Assembly (NCBI GenBank): GCA_039934475.1
Contig: JBDTMC010000094.1
Coordinates: 1-19,785, forward strand
Direction: 5' to 3'
DNA from: JBDTMC01 sp039934475
GTDB lineage: Bacteria; Acidobacteriota; Terriglobia; Bryobacterales; Bryobacteraceae
Length of the DNA stretch: 19,785 nt
The stretch's first letter is position 1; the number at the start of each line of letters is the position of its first letter. Under the pieces are notes generated by a model. The model did not search any database, had not been told where the DNA came from, and was given only the letters and a program-made list of their open reading frames with translations. Of the stretch, positions 6,999 to 16,091 are shown one piece after another. The translations under genes were made by a program, and so were the position numbers.

Positions 6999-8336
6999 AT
7001 GCTGCGACACCTGATCCTGCTGCTGTTGGTTCTGCCCGCCGGTCTTCGATCTCAGGAGGATTGGCGGCAGTCGTATGAAGCGGGGCTGGCGCAGGTACAG
7101 TCGAACCAGCTTGCTGCCGCGAAGATCTCCTTTGCCAAGGCCGTGTCGGCGAATCCGGGATTCCTTCCGGCGCGGAAAAATCTCGCCACAGTGCTCTGGT
7201 TTCTTGACGAGCGCGAGGCCTCGGAGAAGGCGTTTCGCGAGATCCTCAAAACGCACCCCGCGGAAAAGACGGCTCACCTATACGTGGGCTTGGCCGAGTA
7301 CGGGCGGCGCCGGTATGCGGCTGCGAAGACACACCTGCTTCAGAGTGGCGATCTGGCGGATTCTAACCCTGAGGTGCTGCCGATTCTGGCCGAAGTCTAT
7401 CTGGCAACCAGCGATGACCGCGGGTGGCAGGCTGTGCGCACGCGGCTGCCTTCTGACGCGGCAACGCAGTTACGTGTGGCGCGTCTGGCGTTGGAATATG
7501 GCAAGGCCTCTGAGGCGAAAGAGCGCCTCGAGAAGTTGCTCAAGGACGATCCGCGTGAAGAGGTATGGCTGACCTTGGCCGAGGCCGAAGATCGTCTACA
7601 GGCACCGGAGAAAGCGCTCGCGGCCTACCGGCAGGCTCTCGAAGTGGGGCATCATTCGGAACAGGCCTGCGTCAGCGCTTCCGGTTTCGCCCTGGGCCAC
7701 GGTAACGCGGAGTACGCCCTGGAGATCATCGGCCGGTGTCTGGCGGACAGGCCGCGGAGCGCGATGCTCCTGCTAATGAAAGGGCTGGTGACGGCACAAC
7801 GAGGCGATCGCGGTGCAGCCGAGCAGTTGTTCAGCGAGGCCATGGCAATCGATCCCAAATGGCCGTTGCCTTTGCTCGCGCTGGGCGTATCTCAGTTGGA
7901 GGGAGGCGGCGCTGAGGCGGCCACCGCCACGTTCGCTAAGGCGTCTACACTTGCCCCGAACGACTCCACCGCCTTGTACTTGCTCGGCACTGGCTACAGC
8001 CGCGGCGGGAACCAGCTGAAGGCCATCGCCGCATTGGAGAAGGCGACGGCACTGGCCCCAGGGGATGCGCGGATTCAAGCCGGACTCGGCCAAGCGTACG
8101 CGACAGACGGGCAAACCCAAAAGGCCATCGCGGCATTGGAGAAAGCCACCAAGCTCGATCCGCACCTGCCGCAGGCGCTCTATCAACTCGGCATCGCCTA
8201 TCGAAAGATCGGTCGCGCCGAAGAGGCGCGGCGAGTGCTCGCACGGTTTCAAGCGGACAAAGACAAGGGACGTGCCGAGGAGAGCGAGATGGTGCAGATC
8301 CTGAAGGTTATCGGGCGCGCGCCAGTGAATCGATAA
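6999..8336 (+). CDS. Secreted tetratricopeptide (TPR) repeat protein
   Basis: A 445-residue protein. The start is placed at ATG 6999, 22 codons inside the longest frame, because this exposes a signal peptide (MLRHLILLLLVLPAGLRS, cleavage probably near residue 18) and follows a -10 element. The mature part is almost wholly helical TPR-like repeats of about 34 residues. The clearest are the last ones, where the segment KAIAALEKAT occurs twice exactly 34 residues apart, each followed by an LxPxxxxA-type consensus and by GLGQAY or QLGIAY. No enzyme motif is present, so it is probably a periplasmic or envelope scaffold. It is divergent from the kinase operon and convergent with another secreted TPR gene, its 3' end overlapping that gene by 29 bp. 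The partner protein is unknown. Confidence 0.88.
   Translation: MLRHLILLLLVLPAGLRSQEDWRQSYEAGLAQVQSNQLAAAKISFAKAVSANPGFLPARKNLATVLWFLDEREASEKAFREILKTHPAEKTAHLYVGLAEYGRRRYAAAKTHLLQSGDLADSNPEVLPILAEVYLATSDDRGWQAVRTRLPSDAATQLRVARLALEYGKASEAKERLEKLLKDDPREEVWLTLAEAEDRLQAPEKALAAYRQALEVGHHSEQACVSASGFALGHGNAEYALEIIGRCLADRPRSAMLLLMKGLVTAQRGDRGAAEQLFSEAMAIDPKWPLPLLALGVSQLEGGGAEAATATFAKASTLAPNDSTALYLLGTGYSRGGNQLKAIAALEKATALAPGDARIQAGLGQAYATDGQTQKAIAALEKATKLDPHLPQALYQLGIAYRKIGRAEEARRVLARFQADKDKGRAEESEMVQILKVIGRAPVNR
8019..8150 (+). repeat. Tandem 102-bp duplication within the TPR gene
   Basis: The stretch starting AAGGCCATCGCCGCATTGGA at 8019 recurs almost unchanged at 8121, a spacing of 102 bp or exactly one 34-residue TPR. 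DNA-level similarity over about 30 bases, including synonymous positions, suggests a recent repeat duplication or gene conversion rather than only shared consensus. Confidence 0.6.
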
Positions 8337-9789
8337 GCTGAGTGCGTTCCGCGGCGGTGGCGTCCGCCTTCGCCTTGCGGAAGCGATCAAAAGCGGTTTT
8401 CGCTTTGGCCTCGTCGCCAATCCGTTGGTACGCGGTGCCCAACCGGTAGTAGATCTCTGACAGCGTCGGCGCCAGCGTGGCCGCCTTCTCCAGATGGCTC
8501 AGGCTGGCGGCATACCGCTGTTGCTCTTGGGCAAGAACCGCCATTTCCACATGTGCTTCGGCAAGAGAGGGATCAATCGCTAAGGCACGGCGCACGTGGG
8601 GCTCTGAACCCAGAATCTTCCCATAGCTGAGATGGGCCCAGGCATCGGGCGGATCCTTTGCCAGATAGCGCGCGAAGACTGCCGCGATGCGGGGCTGCGC
8701 CGCGCCGGCGCTTTCATAGGCACGGCCCAGTAAGTAGTAAGTCAACTGGTTCTGCGGCGCCATCTCCACTGCAGTGAGGAAAGCCGCCGCCGCCGCCTCG
8801 TGGTCTCCGGAGAGATAACTGATGACGCCTGAGACAAGCAGTTGCCTCAGGCTGCGCGCCCCCGCTGATGATCGCGTCTTCGCCGTGGCTAAGTCACCGG
8901 AGGCCAGCAGCGCGCATTCGTAGTCGAATTCGTAGTCCTCCACCTGCGGCTTCAACTCCACCGCGCGGCGATAGGCGGCCAGCGCTTCCGGCAGACGCTT
9001 GCCGCGTTCTTCGGCACGGCCTAACAGGTTCCAGGCATCGGCCTGTTCGCCGGCCGAACGGCGCAAGAGAGCCGCAGCTTCCCCAAACCGATCTGCCTCG
9101 AAATATCCGAGGGCCAGGTTGTAGGCGGTTTCCGGCGAATCCGGCATCGCCGCACGCATCTTCTCCAGGACAACCACCTGCGCCTCGTACGCCCGGAATG
9201 AGGACAGTAGCTTTGCCGCGCGAGCCAAGTCCGGACTCCTACCGTCCACCACGGTTACCAGCCTCTTCGCGGAAGCCAGTACTTCCCCGCGTTGCCGCAA
9301 GCGAAGCTGACATTCCATCAGACCAAGCAATGCCGCGGCGTCCGAGGGCGCTGCTTTCAGAACAGCCTCGAATTGCGCCCGCCCATCCAATGGCTTTTGC
9401 TGCGCCAGCGCGATCACACCAAGGTTGTAGTGCGCGGCGGCATTACCAGGATTGAGTTGCAAAACCCTCTCGAATTGCTGTTTCCCTTCCGCGAACCGGC
9501 CGAGTTGCAGCAACGTCGATCCCCAGTACGAATGCGCTCGATAGTTGCCCGGCTGAAGCGAGGTGGCTCGCGCGAAGTGGCGTTCCGCCTGTTCAAACCG
9601 CGATCCAGCGGTGTCGGTGAGGCCAAGCAAAGTCTCGGCATCGCCGGACTTCGGATCCAGCTTGAGGGCCTGTTCCGCGAAACGCCGGCACTCCTCCCAA
9701 CGCTGCGCCTGCATCGCAGCGGCGGCCTTCTGAATTGCGTCCGTTGCCGTCTCCTGCCCCATCAGCAGCAGAAACAACAAGGTCTTCAT
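8308..9789 (-). CDS. Secreted tetratricopeptide (TPR) repeat protein, last gene of the receptor operon
   Basis: A 493-residue TPR protein with a short signal peptide (MKTLLFLLLMGQ). Repeats are visible throughout: residues about 15-155 hold several canonical units (ALKLDPKSGDAETLLGL; ATSLQPGNYRAHSYWGS; VLQLNPGNAAAHYNLGV), a more divergent middle follows, and canonical units return near the C-terminus (AATLAPTLSEIYYRLGTAYQ). No catalytic motif is seen. The ATG at 9789 overlaps the stop of the glycosidase gene by four bases (ATGA), so it is coupled to receptor and glycosidase; a scaffold or adaptor role in that envelope system is inferred. Its C-terminal region resembles that of the convergent TPR protein at 6999-8336 (IYYRLGTAYQRIG versus ALYQLGIAYRKIG), so the two may be paralogues. 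The 3' ends overlap antisense by 29 bp. Confidence 0.88.
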   Translation of the reverse strand: MKTLLFLLLMGQETATDAIQKAAAAMQAQRWEECRRFAEQALKLDPKSGDAETLLGLTDTAGSRFEQAERHFARATSLQPGNYRAHSYWGSTLLQLGRFAEGKQQFERVLQLNPGNAAAHYNLGVIALAQQKPLDGRAQFEAVLKAAPSDAAALLGLMECQLRLRQRGEVLASAKRLVTVVDGRSPDLARAAKLLSSFRAYEAQVVVLEKMRAAMPDSPETAYNLALGYFEADRFGEAAALLRRSAGEQADAWNLLGRAEERGKRLPEALAAYRRAVELKPQVEDYEFDYECALLASGDLATAKTRSSAGARSLRQLLVSGVISYLSGDHEAAAAAFLTAVEMAPQNQLTYYLLGRAYESAGAAQPRIAAVFARYLAKDPPDAWAHLSYGKILGSEPHVRRALAIDPSLAEAHVEMAVLAQEQQRYAASLSHLEKAATLAPTLSEIYYRLGTAYQRIGDEAKAKTAFDRFRKAKADATAAERTQLIDSLARAR

Positions 9790-11567
9790 TGCCGGGCCTG
9801 GCTCAACTTCACGGCGATCGCGTTCACCATCGCACGCGCTTCGCCGATGCGCGCGGGAATCGGGTCGCGCGGAATCTTCGTGCGGTCGAACTGCTGCGTC
9901 GCAAGATCCACGGCCTTTTCCAGCACCGTGGCGGCTTCCGCCACAAGTTGCGGATTACGGCCGCTAGCCTTCAGTTCCGCTGCAAGCTGCCTAACCGTCG
10001 CCAGGCATTCGTAGTCTTCAATACCCTCGCGCAGCATCTCCCAGCGCATGCTATCCACCGGCCCATGCGGTCCCGGATAAACGAGGAACATATCGCCAGA
10101 GGGCCACTTGTATTGTGGTTGGTCCCACAACGTCGCCGGCCAGAAATTCCACGCCCAGCGAATGTAGCCGTCGTAGTTCCACTTCCAGATGGCCCAAATC
10201 AAGTACCGCGATTCCAGTGGATCGGAGAAGATGAACGTATTCGGATAGATCGGCGTCGTGGCAGTGTAAAGCAGGGTTCGCTTTCCCGCCTTGCGCCGCG
10301 CCTCGATGTCCGGCAGCGTGATGCCTGACCCCGGTGTGGTGTACCCATAGTGCAGCGCCGATTCGCGCGACTGGCTGGTGTACTTGCCGTCGTCGTCTCC
10401 GCCGCTCACCATCAGTTTCAGGCCCGGGGCCGTTTGTTCGTAGAACGGGATCACCTGATCCAGCACTTTCGTGCTGATCTCATCAAACGCCAGATACGTC
10501 TTGTCCAGCCAACCCTTCTGCCGCAGATGCTGTTCGAAGTTGGCCGCAAAGGCGCCCCACACGGCGCGATACTCCACTGATCCAGCGGGCAGCCGCAGTT
10601 GGTGAGACTGGCCGGTTCGTGTATCGATGTAGGTAACCACTGAATGATCGGTGCCGGGCTGCACTAGCGGCGACCACGCTTCGATGTGATCGCGAATCCC
10701 CGCCTTCAAGCACATTTCCACGAAGCGATCGAAGGACGTGAAATCCTGTTGCAGTTTGGTGCCGCCGTCAAGGGTCCACTCGCCATCGTGCTTCCATTGC
10801 ACTAACGAACGCACGGCGAAGCCGGTGTCGCCTTGCCATGGGTCTTCCACGATGAATGCGGTGATGGTCTTCTGGCCATGAGCAGCCAGATCCTGGACGT
10901 ACGCTTCCATCTGCCGCCAGTGCTCTTCGCCCCACAGCGGTAGCTTGTTGAAGCGAGCGATTGACGAAGGATCGACGAGGATGTTGAGGTAGCAGCGGAA
11001 GTCCGCTGGGTCTGACAATGTCAGCGGAAGAACGTTCACACTGAGGTGGAACTCCACTGGTTTCGACGCGAAGTTTTCCACGCGAAGCGTACCCTCGTAA
11101 AGGCCGGGTGTAGCATCGCGCGGCACCTTGAAATCGATCCACACCCCCTGGCTTTGATGGGCGAGCAGATCAACCGCGGGACGTTCGTAAAGCGGATCGG
11201 GAGTGTACTGTCCGTTCTCATCAACGGGAATCAGCGCCGGATAGCGTATGCGGAAGGCTGAGGCGGGTATAGAAGAACTGCCGCCGGCGAGCCGCAAATC
11301 TCCGGCCTTCACGCGAACTCCCTTCGCCTCGCGATTCGCGCGCAACCCAAGCTGGCTAACCACAAATTCATTACGCCACGCTTCGAGTTTGATCTCCCGC
11401 CCTACGCGATCTCTGCCGAAGCTGCCTGGGTAGACACGCTTGTGCACATCGGCGACCCAAACCTGAGTTTCTGTGTCCCAGGCCGGCAGACCGCTGAATG
11501 CGGTCTGCCCCCAGAGTAAAGCGGATTGCACTACACCGCAAAGAACGAAGACGCCAGCCGCCCTCAT
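9786..11567 (-). CDS. GH123/DUF4091-like secreted glycoside hydrolase
   Basis: A 593-residue protein with a signal peptide (residues about 1-21, ending LLWGQ). The N-terminal third is beta-rich and has the GH123-type linker VWIDFKVPRDATPGLYEGTL (142-161). A TIM-barrel-like centre follows, with LAFDEIS at 359-365 whose Asp362-Glu363 pair matches the Asp-Glu dyad that GH123 beta-N-acetylgalactosaminidases use for substrate-assisted catalysis. The C-terminus carries the DUF4091 signature SMRWEMLREGIEDYECL (506-522). It is expected to act in the periplasm or at the cell surface on amino-sugar or related glycosides; the true substrate is unknown, since many DUF4091 proteins are uncharacterised. 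It starts six bases after the receptor stop and overlaps the TPR start by four bases, so the three genes are one transcription unit and the enzyme probably processes what the receptor imports. Confidence 0.82.
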   Translation of the reverse strand: MRAAGVFVLCGVVQSALLWGQTAFSGLPAWDTETQVWVADVHKRVYPGSFGRDRVGREIKLEAWRNEFVVSQLGLRANREAKGVRVKAGDLRLAGGSSSIPASAFRIRYPALIPVDENGQYTPDPLYERPAVDLLAHQSQGVWIDFKVPRDATPGLYEGTLRVENFASKPVEFHLSVNVLPLTLSDPADFRCYLNILVDPSSIARFNKLPLWGEEHWRQMEAYVQDLAAHGQKTITAFIVEDPWQGDTGFAVRSLVQWKHDGEWTLDGGTKLQQDFTSFDRFVEMCLKAGIRDHIEAWSPLVQPGTDHSVVTYIDTRTGQSHQLRLPAGSVEYRAVWGAFAANFEQHLRQKGWLDKTYLAFDEISTKVLDQVIPFYEQTAPGLKLMVSGGDDDGKYTSQSRESALHYGYTTPGSGITLPDIEARRKAGKRTLLYTATTPIYPNTFIFSDPLESRYLIWAIWKWNYDGYIRWAWNFWPATLWDQPQYKWPSGDMFLVYPGPHGPVDSMRWEMLREGIEDYECLATVRQLAAELKASGRNPQLVAEAATVLEKAVDLATQQFDRTKIPRDPIPARIGEARAMVNAIAVKLSQARQ

Positions 11568-11573
11568 CGCAGC

Positions 11574-14500
11574 CTACCAGAGCAGCTTCAGGCCGAATTG
11601 GATTACGCGGCCGTCATTGGCGCTCCGGATTCTTCCGAACGCCGACGAATTCACCTGGGTCCCCACACCAGTGAAGTTCACCTGGTTGAAGACGTTAAAC
11701 ATCTCCGTTCGGAATTGCACTTTCTTACGTTCAGAGAAAGCGAAATCCTTGAGCACGCTGAAATCGCTGCTGCTATATGCCGGTCCGCTGATGAGACCAC
11801 GGCCGGCGTTGCCGTAGACGCCGCGCGGCACATCGTTGGTCGGAACGAAGGCGGCGGTGTTGAAGAACTGGTTCACCATGCTGCCGCGATCGGGGTGGCT
11901 GAGGATAATGCTGCTGGTCGTCGCACCCGGCTGAAGCTGCGCGTGCTGGTCGCCGAACGTGCCGTCCAGCGCCACGTCGTCGCCCTGCGTAAACGTAAGC
12001 GGCGCGCCGCTCTGAATGGAGTGGATCCCCGTAAGCGTCCATCCGCCGAGAACAGCTTCGGCCACACGCTGGCGGAATTTCACCGGCGGAGTCCACAGCC
12101 ACGAAGCGACAAAGGCATGCCGCCGGTCCCAGTTTGATCGGCCTCGTTCGTCCCTGAGGTTGAACGGATTGGCTACCGTAGCCCCAAGGTTGTCCGTGGA
12201 GCTGGAATCGATGGACTTGGCCAGAGTGTAGGAACCGACCACGCTCAATCCACTGGAGAAGCGTTTCGTCACCTGGGTCTGGAAGCTGTGATACCAACTG
12301 CGGAAGTCGTTTCCGAGCAGATAACCTTGGGGACTCAGAACGCCGGGCTCAAAGATCACTCGATCGTTGATGTTCTGGTCAGAAGGCGCTGCGCCGGTAA
12401 CCGGCGAGTTGATGTAGCGCGCCGGATTATACGTCCGCAGGGCTTCAAGCTTGATGCCGATCTTGCCGGCGTAGGCGGTCTCCATCATCAAGGTGGGTGT
12501 GATCTGATGCTGGATGGAGAGGTTGAACGATTGAATGTACGGCGTCCGCAGGGAGGTGTCGGTGAACACGCCGCCGACGGGGAGCGGGAACAGCGGACAG
12601 TCGTAGCCGGGATACGCCGTGATCTTCGTACAGCCGAATTTGCCTGTCGTCGTGGCCGGCGGCGCCGTTCGACCGACACTGCCAAATGGATCCTCAATAC
12701 GGCCGCTAAAGGCGCTGGCGAACCCTGCGAATGGCGGATTCTCTTGCGCCAGCGAATCGGCGTTCACGCTCTCATAGAAGACGCCGTAGCCGCCGCGAAT
12801 CGCAGTCTTGCCGTTTCCGAAGACGTCATAGGCGAAGCCGATGCGCGGGGCGAAATTGTTCATGTCCTTGTTCGCCAGGCCGCGTGGCACATCGCCCGGG
12901 AACAGAACTCCAACAGGCGCGTCGGGTACCGTCGTCGATTGCACGCCCGGGGACACCGTGTTGATGCGATCGTTCTTCTCTACCCACGGGAAGAACGGTT
13001 CGTAGCGAACGCCCAGGGTAAGGGTCAACCGTGGGCTCACACGCCACTCGTCTTGGAAGAAGAAGGAGTGCGCCGCAGTGCTGGCATCGGTGTCGCGTAT
13101 GCCGAAATTCAAGTTGACGTTATCGTAGGCTCCCAGCATGAAATCGGCCGTCGGATCCCCGCTTCGCGATCCCGTGAAACTAAACGAGGGAGAGCCGATG
13201 AACACCTGCCGGAACTGCAGGTGCAGCAGCTCGTAGCCGAACTTGAGGCTATGCTTGCCGCGGATCCAACTCAACGCATCCTTGAACTGATAATTCTTGC
13301 TCTGAAACCGTGTGGTGAAGCCGGAGCCAAGGGTGAAATTGTCGCCGACGTTCACAGACACCGCGCCCGTGGGCACGTATTGCGGCATGTTGATGCCGAG
13401 CGCCGTTGGGTCGATGGTTTGACTCTGAAGCTGGTTCGACGGAGTGTCCAGGTAAGAGAACGTAGCCTGATTCAGTAGCGTGGGAGTGATCGTGTACGTA
13501 TCGTTCACCACTACCTGACGCGTGGTTTGCTCAAAGGATTCCCCGATGAATCCGGAGATGTTGCCGCCGCCGGCAAAGGGCGAAGAGCGCGTGTTGCGGT
13601 CGTAGAAGACGCTGCCAAAAACCCGGTGATTGGCGCTTTGATTCCAGTCGCCGCGGAACATCAACGTGTCGCCACGGCGGGGGCTGGCAGCCAAGCCGGT
13701 GACTTCGCCGGAGGGAGAGGTGGGGACGTAGCCAAGCAGCTTCGTCGCCACCGGGCTAATGCAGCCAGGCGCGATTTTGTTGTTCGCGACGCAAGGGCTG
13801 CCGCCGGCATCGGTGAAGGGCACACCGGTAACGGGATTCGTCGGATTTTCGAGCGTCGTTCCCAGGCCGCTGAAATCACCCGATCGCTGCGCGGCACTCG
13901 GGACAAGGGCAACTACCGACTGCGCTTCGCCATGATCGCGCAGCCCTTGGTACGAGCCGAATACAAATAGTTTGTCTTTGATAATCGGAGCGCCGGCCGC
14001 CGCGCCAAACTGATTCTGCTTCAGCGCGGGCACGCGCGGCGCAAAGAAGTTGCGCGCGTTGAGTTTGTCGTTCCGCAGAAACTCCCACGCCGACCCGTGC
14101 AGTTCGTTGGTGCCGGATTTCGTCAGCACGATCACCTGCGAACCTGGATTGCGTCCATACTCAGCGGCAAAATTGTGCGTCAGAATGCGCACTTCCTGCA
14201 CCGCGTCAGGTGGCGGATAATTCATCCCCGTGTTCCGCGATGGGTTATTGAAGTAGCCACCGTTCAGAGTGAAGAAATTCATGTTCCCGCGGCCACCGTT
14301 GACATTCATCTCCGGGCCGCCGCGTGCGTCGCCCAGTTGTTGCGGCGCGTTCACGTTCAGCACGCCGGGCAGAATGCGCGCCAGCGACATGATGTTCCGT
14401 CCGTTCAGCGGCAGGTCCACCACACGCCGGTCGTCGATCAATCCCGACAACGTCGGCGAAATCGTATCCACCAGCGGCGCTGTGGATTCCACTACCACCT

Positions 14501-14858
14501 TCGTTTGAATCGCTCCAACCACAAGCGCGGCATCCACGCGCAGGTTTTGATTCACCGTCAGTTCGATTCCCGTTTGCGATAGCGCCTGAAAGCCCTGGCT
14601 TTCGAAAGATACTTCGTAACGGCCCGGCGGCAGCGCCGGCAGCGAGTAGAAACCGCTGGTATCCGATTGAGTGGTGCGGCTGGATTGCTGCTCCACCATC
14701 TTCGCAGTGACTGCGGCGTTCGGCACCGCCGCGCCCGAAGAATCGCGGACGTAGCCTGTGATATTTCCCGTGGCCGTCTGAGCGGTCACACTGGCGGGAA
14801 TGATGCAGACGGCCAGAAATACAGCCGCCCAGCGGAGCGAAATTCGTTCCTTTGACAT
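11574..14858 (-). CDS. Oar-like TonB-dependent receptor with carboxypeptidase-regulatory N-terminal domain
   Basis: A 1094-residue outer-membrane receptor paralogous to the one at 1062-4385. It has a signal peptide (residues 1-26, ending PASVTA), a carboxypeptidase-regulatory-like domain at about 31-115 (NITGYVRDSSGAAVPNA; TSGFYSLPALPPGRYEV), a plug with the Oar hallmark VVDLPLNGRNIMSLARILPG at 146-165, and a beta-barrel ending in RVIQFGLKLLW, with a terminal aromatic residue. The ATG at 14858 has GGAG about ten bases upstream. It follows the Gfo/Idh gene by 50 bp and precedes the glycosidase by six bases, placing it in a glycan-use operon. Substrate import through the outer membrane is the family role; the ligand is inferred, not seen. 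Confidence 0.93.
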   Translation of the reverse strand: MSKERISLRWAAVFLAVCIIPASVTAQTATGNITGYVRDSSGAAVPNAAVTAKMVEQQSSRTTQSDTSGFYSLPALPPGRYEVSFESQGFQALSQTGIELTVNQNLRVDAALVVGAIQTKVVVESTAPLVDTISPTLSGLIDDRRVVDLPLNGRNIMSLARILPGVLNVNAPQQLGDARGGPEMNVNGGRGNMNFFTLNGGYFNNPSRNTGMNYPPPDAVQEVRILTHNFAAEYGRNPGSQVIVLTKSGTNELHGSAWEFLRNDKLNARNFFAPRVPALKQNQFGAAAGAPIIKDKLFVFGSYQGLRDHGEAQSVVALVPSAAQRSGDFSGLGTTLENPTNPVTGVPFTDAGGSPCVANNKIAPGCISPVATKLLGYVPTSPSGEVTGLAASPRRGDTLMFRGDWNQSANHRVFGSVFYDRNTRSSPFAGGGNISGFIGESFEQTTRQVVVNDTYTITPTLLNQATFSYLDTPSNQLQSQTIDPTALGINMPQYVPTGAVSVNVGDNFTLGSGFTTRFQSKNYQFKDALSWIRGKHSLKFGYELLHLQFRQVFIGSPSFSFTGSRSGDPTADFMLGAYDNVNLNFGIRDTDASTAAHSFFFQDEWRVSPRLTLTLGVRYEPFFPWVEKNDRINTVSPGVQSTTVPDAPVGVLFPGDVPRGLANKDMNNFAPRIGFAYDVFGNGKTAIRGGYGVFYESVNADSLAQENPPFAGFASAFSGRIEDPFGSVGRTAPPATTTGKFGCTKITAYPGYDCPLFPLPVGGVFTDTSLRTPYIQSFNLSIQHQITPTLMMETAYAGKIGIKLEALRTYNPARYINSPVTGAAPSDQNINDRVIFEPGVLSPQGYLLGNDFRSWYHSFQTQVTKRFSSGLSVVGSYTLAKSIDSSSTDNLGATVANPFNLRDERGRSNWDRRHAFVASWLWTPPVKFRQRVAEAVLGGWTLTGIHSIQSGAPLTFTQGDDVALDGTFGDQHAQLQPGATTSSIILSHPDRGSMVNQFFNTAAFVPTNDVPRGVYGNAGRGLISGPAYSSSDFSVLKDFAFSERKKVQFRTEMFNVFNQVNFTGVGTQVNSSAFGRIRSANDGRVIQFGLKLLW

Positions 14859-14908
14859 AGCGGGGGTCTCCGTCCCAAAAGAGAGTTTGGATCTAGTAGT
14901 CAGTCTGC

Positions 14909-16027
14909 TTAGATCTGAACGCCGAGGTCAGACCAGTTCATCACGGTCTTGCGATAGATAGCTTCCCGGCCAAGAATCGCCGTCAACGCCGCGGTGGCGC
15001 CAATCACGATGTCGGCCGGCGGCTTCTTGCCTGTGCGAATCGATTCGAAGAACGCAGCGATATGCGGCGCATCGCGTTCCTTATCAGGCTGAGAAATCAA
15101 CGTCGGTTCCACCTTCGTCTTGGAAAGCGGGTAGAACTTGCCCGTCGTAACGTCAACCGCGCCCTTCGTTCCGTAAACGTAGAAATACTGGCCGTCTCCC
15201 GGCAGGCCGCGCGGATGGAAGAAGACCTGAGTGAACGACATCTTCACGTTGTTCGGGTAGTCGTAGCTCAGCGTGTAGCCGTCCATGTTGGTGCGGCCCA
15301 CCGGTTCGTTCTTCCAGATTTCGGTGCCGCCAAAGCCGGCCGCCCGCTCGGGATGACTTCCAATCATCCAGTTGCAGACATCCAGGTTGTGCACCGCCAT
15401 CTCGACAATCACGTCACCGGATTTCTTGGCATCGAAAAACCAGTCAGACGACGTAGAATCGTGGTCCAGATCCCAGCCCGCATGCCGTTGCGCCTTCACC
15501 ATCACCACGTCGCCGATGATTCCTTCGCGGATCTTGTCGGCCACGCGTTTCACCGAATCGAAGGAGCGCATCTGCTGCCCTACGCAGAAGACGCGGTCTG
15601 ATGCTTTCGCCACCGCAATCAGTTGGGCGATGGATTCCGGCGTAGTGCCCACTGGCTTCTCGCAGTAGACGTGCTTACCGGCCTTCAACGCCGCAATCGC
15701 CATCTCCACATGCAAGTAACACGGCGTGTCGATGAAAACGGCGTCGATGTCCTTGCGCGCCAGCAGGTCGCGGTAGTCCTTGAAAGTGGTCGGCTTATCG
15801 CGCACCGCCGAGCTGGCCGCTTTGTCCAACCGGTCAGGCTTGATGTCGCAAAGGGCAGCTACCTTCACGCCGGGCTGCTTCAGGATCTCTCCGAGAACGT
15901 AGGATCCGCGGTTGCCGGTGCCAATCATTCCCATCGTGATCGGATCGTTCGCGGCAGTCGCCGCGGAGGGTACAAGGCTGAGCCCGGCTGAGGCGATAGC
16001 CGAAGTCAGAAAGTCTCGACGTTCCAT
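14909..16027 (-). CDS. Tat-exported Gfo/Idh/MocA-family oxidoreductase
   Basis: A 372-residue NAD(P)-dependent oxidoreductase. The N-terminus MERRDFLTSAIASAGLSLVP is a twin-arginine signal, so the folded enzyme with bound cofactor is probably exported, as known for Zymomonas glucose-fructose oxidoreductase. The Rossmann motif is GMIGTGNRG (33-41), followed by the acidic ALCDIKP. EKP at 123-125 is the family's catalytic Lys motif, and HNLD at 213-216 supplies the His/Asp expected in the active site. The ATG at 16027 has AAAGGA six bases upstream and a good promoter further up. It is divergent from a DUF1080 gene and a sugar isomerase-like gene and precedes a receptor gene. The context suggests oxidation of a glycoside, plausibly at C3, but the substrate and the identity of NAD versus NADP cannot be read. 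Confidence 0.9.
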   Translation of the reverse strand: MERRDFLTSAIASAGLSLVPSAATAANDPITMGMIGTGNRGSYVLGEILKQPGVKVAALCDIKPDRLDKAASSAVRDKPTTFKDYRDLLARKDIDAVFIDTPCYLHVEMAIAALKAGKHVYCEKPVGTTPESIAQLIAVAKASDRVFCVGQQMRSFDSVKRVADKIREGIIGDVVMVKAQRHAGWDLDHDSTSSDWFFDAKKSGDVIVEMAVHNLDVCNWMIGSHPERAAGFGGTEIWKNEPVGRTNMDGYTLSYDYPNNVKMSFTQVFFHPRGLPGDGQYFYVYGTKGAVDVTTGKFYPLSKTKVEPTLISQPDKERDAPHIAAFFESIRTGKKPPADIVIGATAALTAILGREAIYRKTVMNWSDLGVQI

Positions 16028-16033
16028 TTGTGG

Positions 16034-16039
16034 TCCTTT
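16034..16039 (-). promoter_or_regulatory. Ribosome binding site of the Gfo/Idh gene
   Basis: AAAGGA on the minus strand, six bases before the ATG at 16027; it supports that start and the twin-arginine signal. Confidence 0.65.
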
Positions 16040-16091
16040 CGCGGCAGGGCAGGTTGAACTGGGTTTCGGCTCACTTAGCCAGGATTAGCCG

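Noticed and set aside
7773..8420. 215-codon minus-strand frame across the TPR convergence
   Set aside because: It is a shadow of two TPR genes with no plausible domain, and its N-terminus lies inside the other TPR gene.
12288..13478. 396-codon open frame on the plus strand inside the second receptor gene
   Set aside because: It lies wholly antisense to a clear receptor gene. Its protein is Arg- and His-rich without motifs, as expected from the complement of a GC-rich gene.
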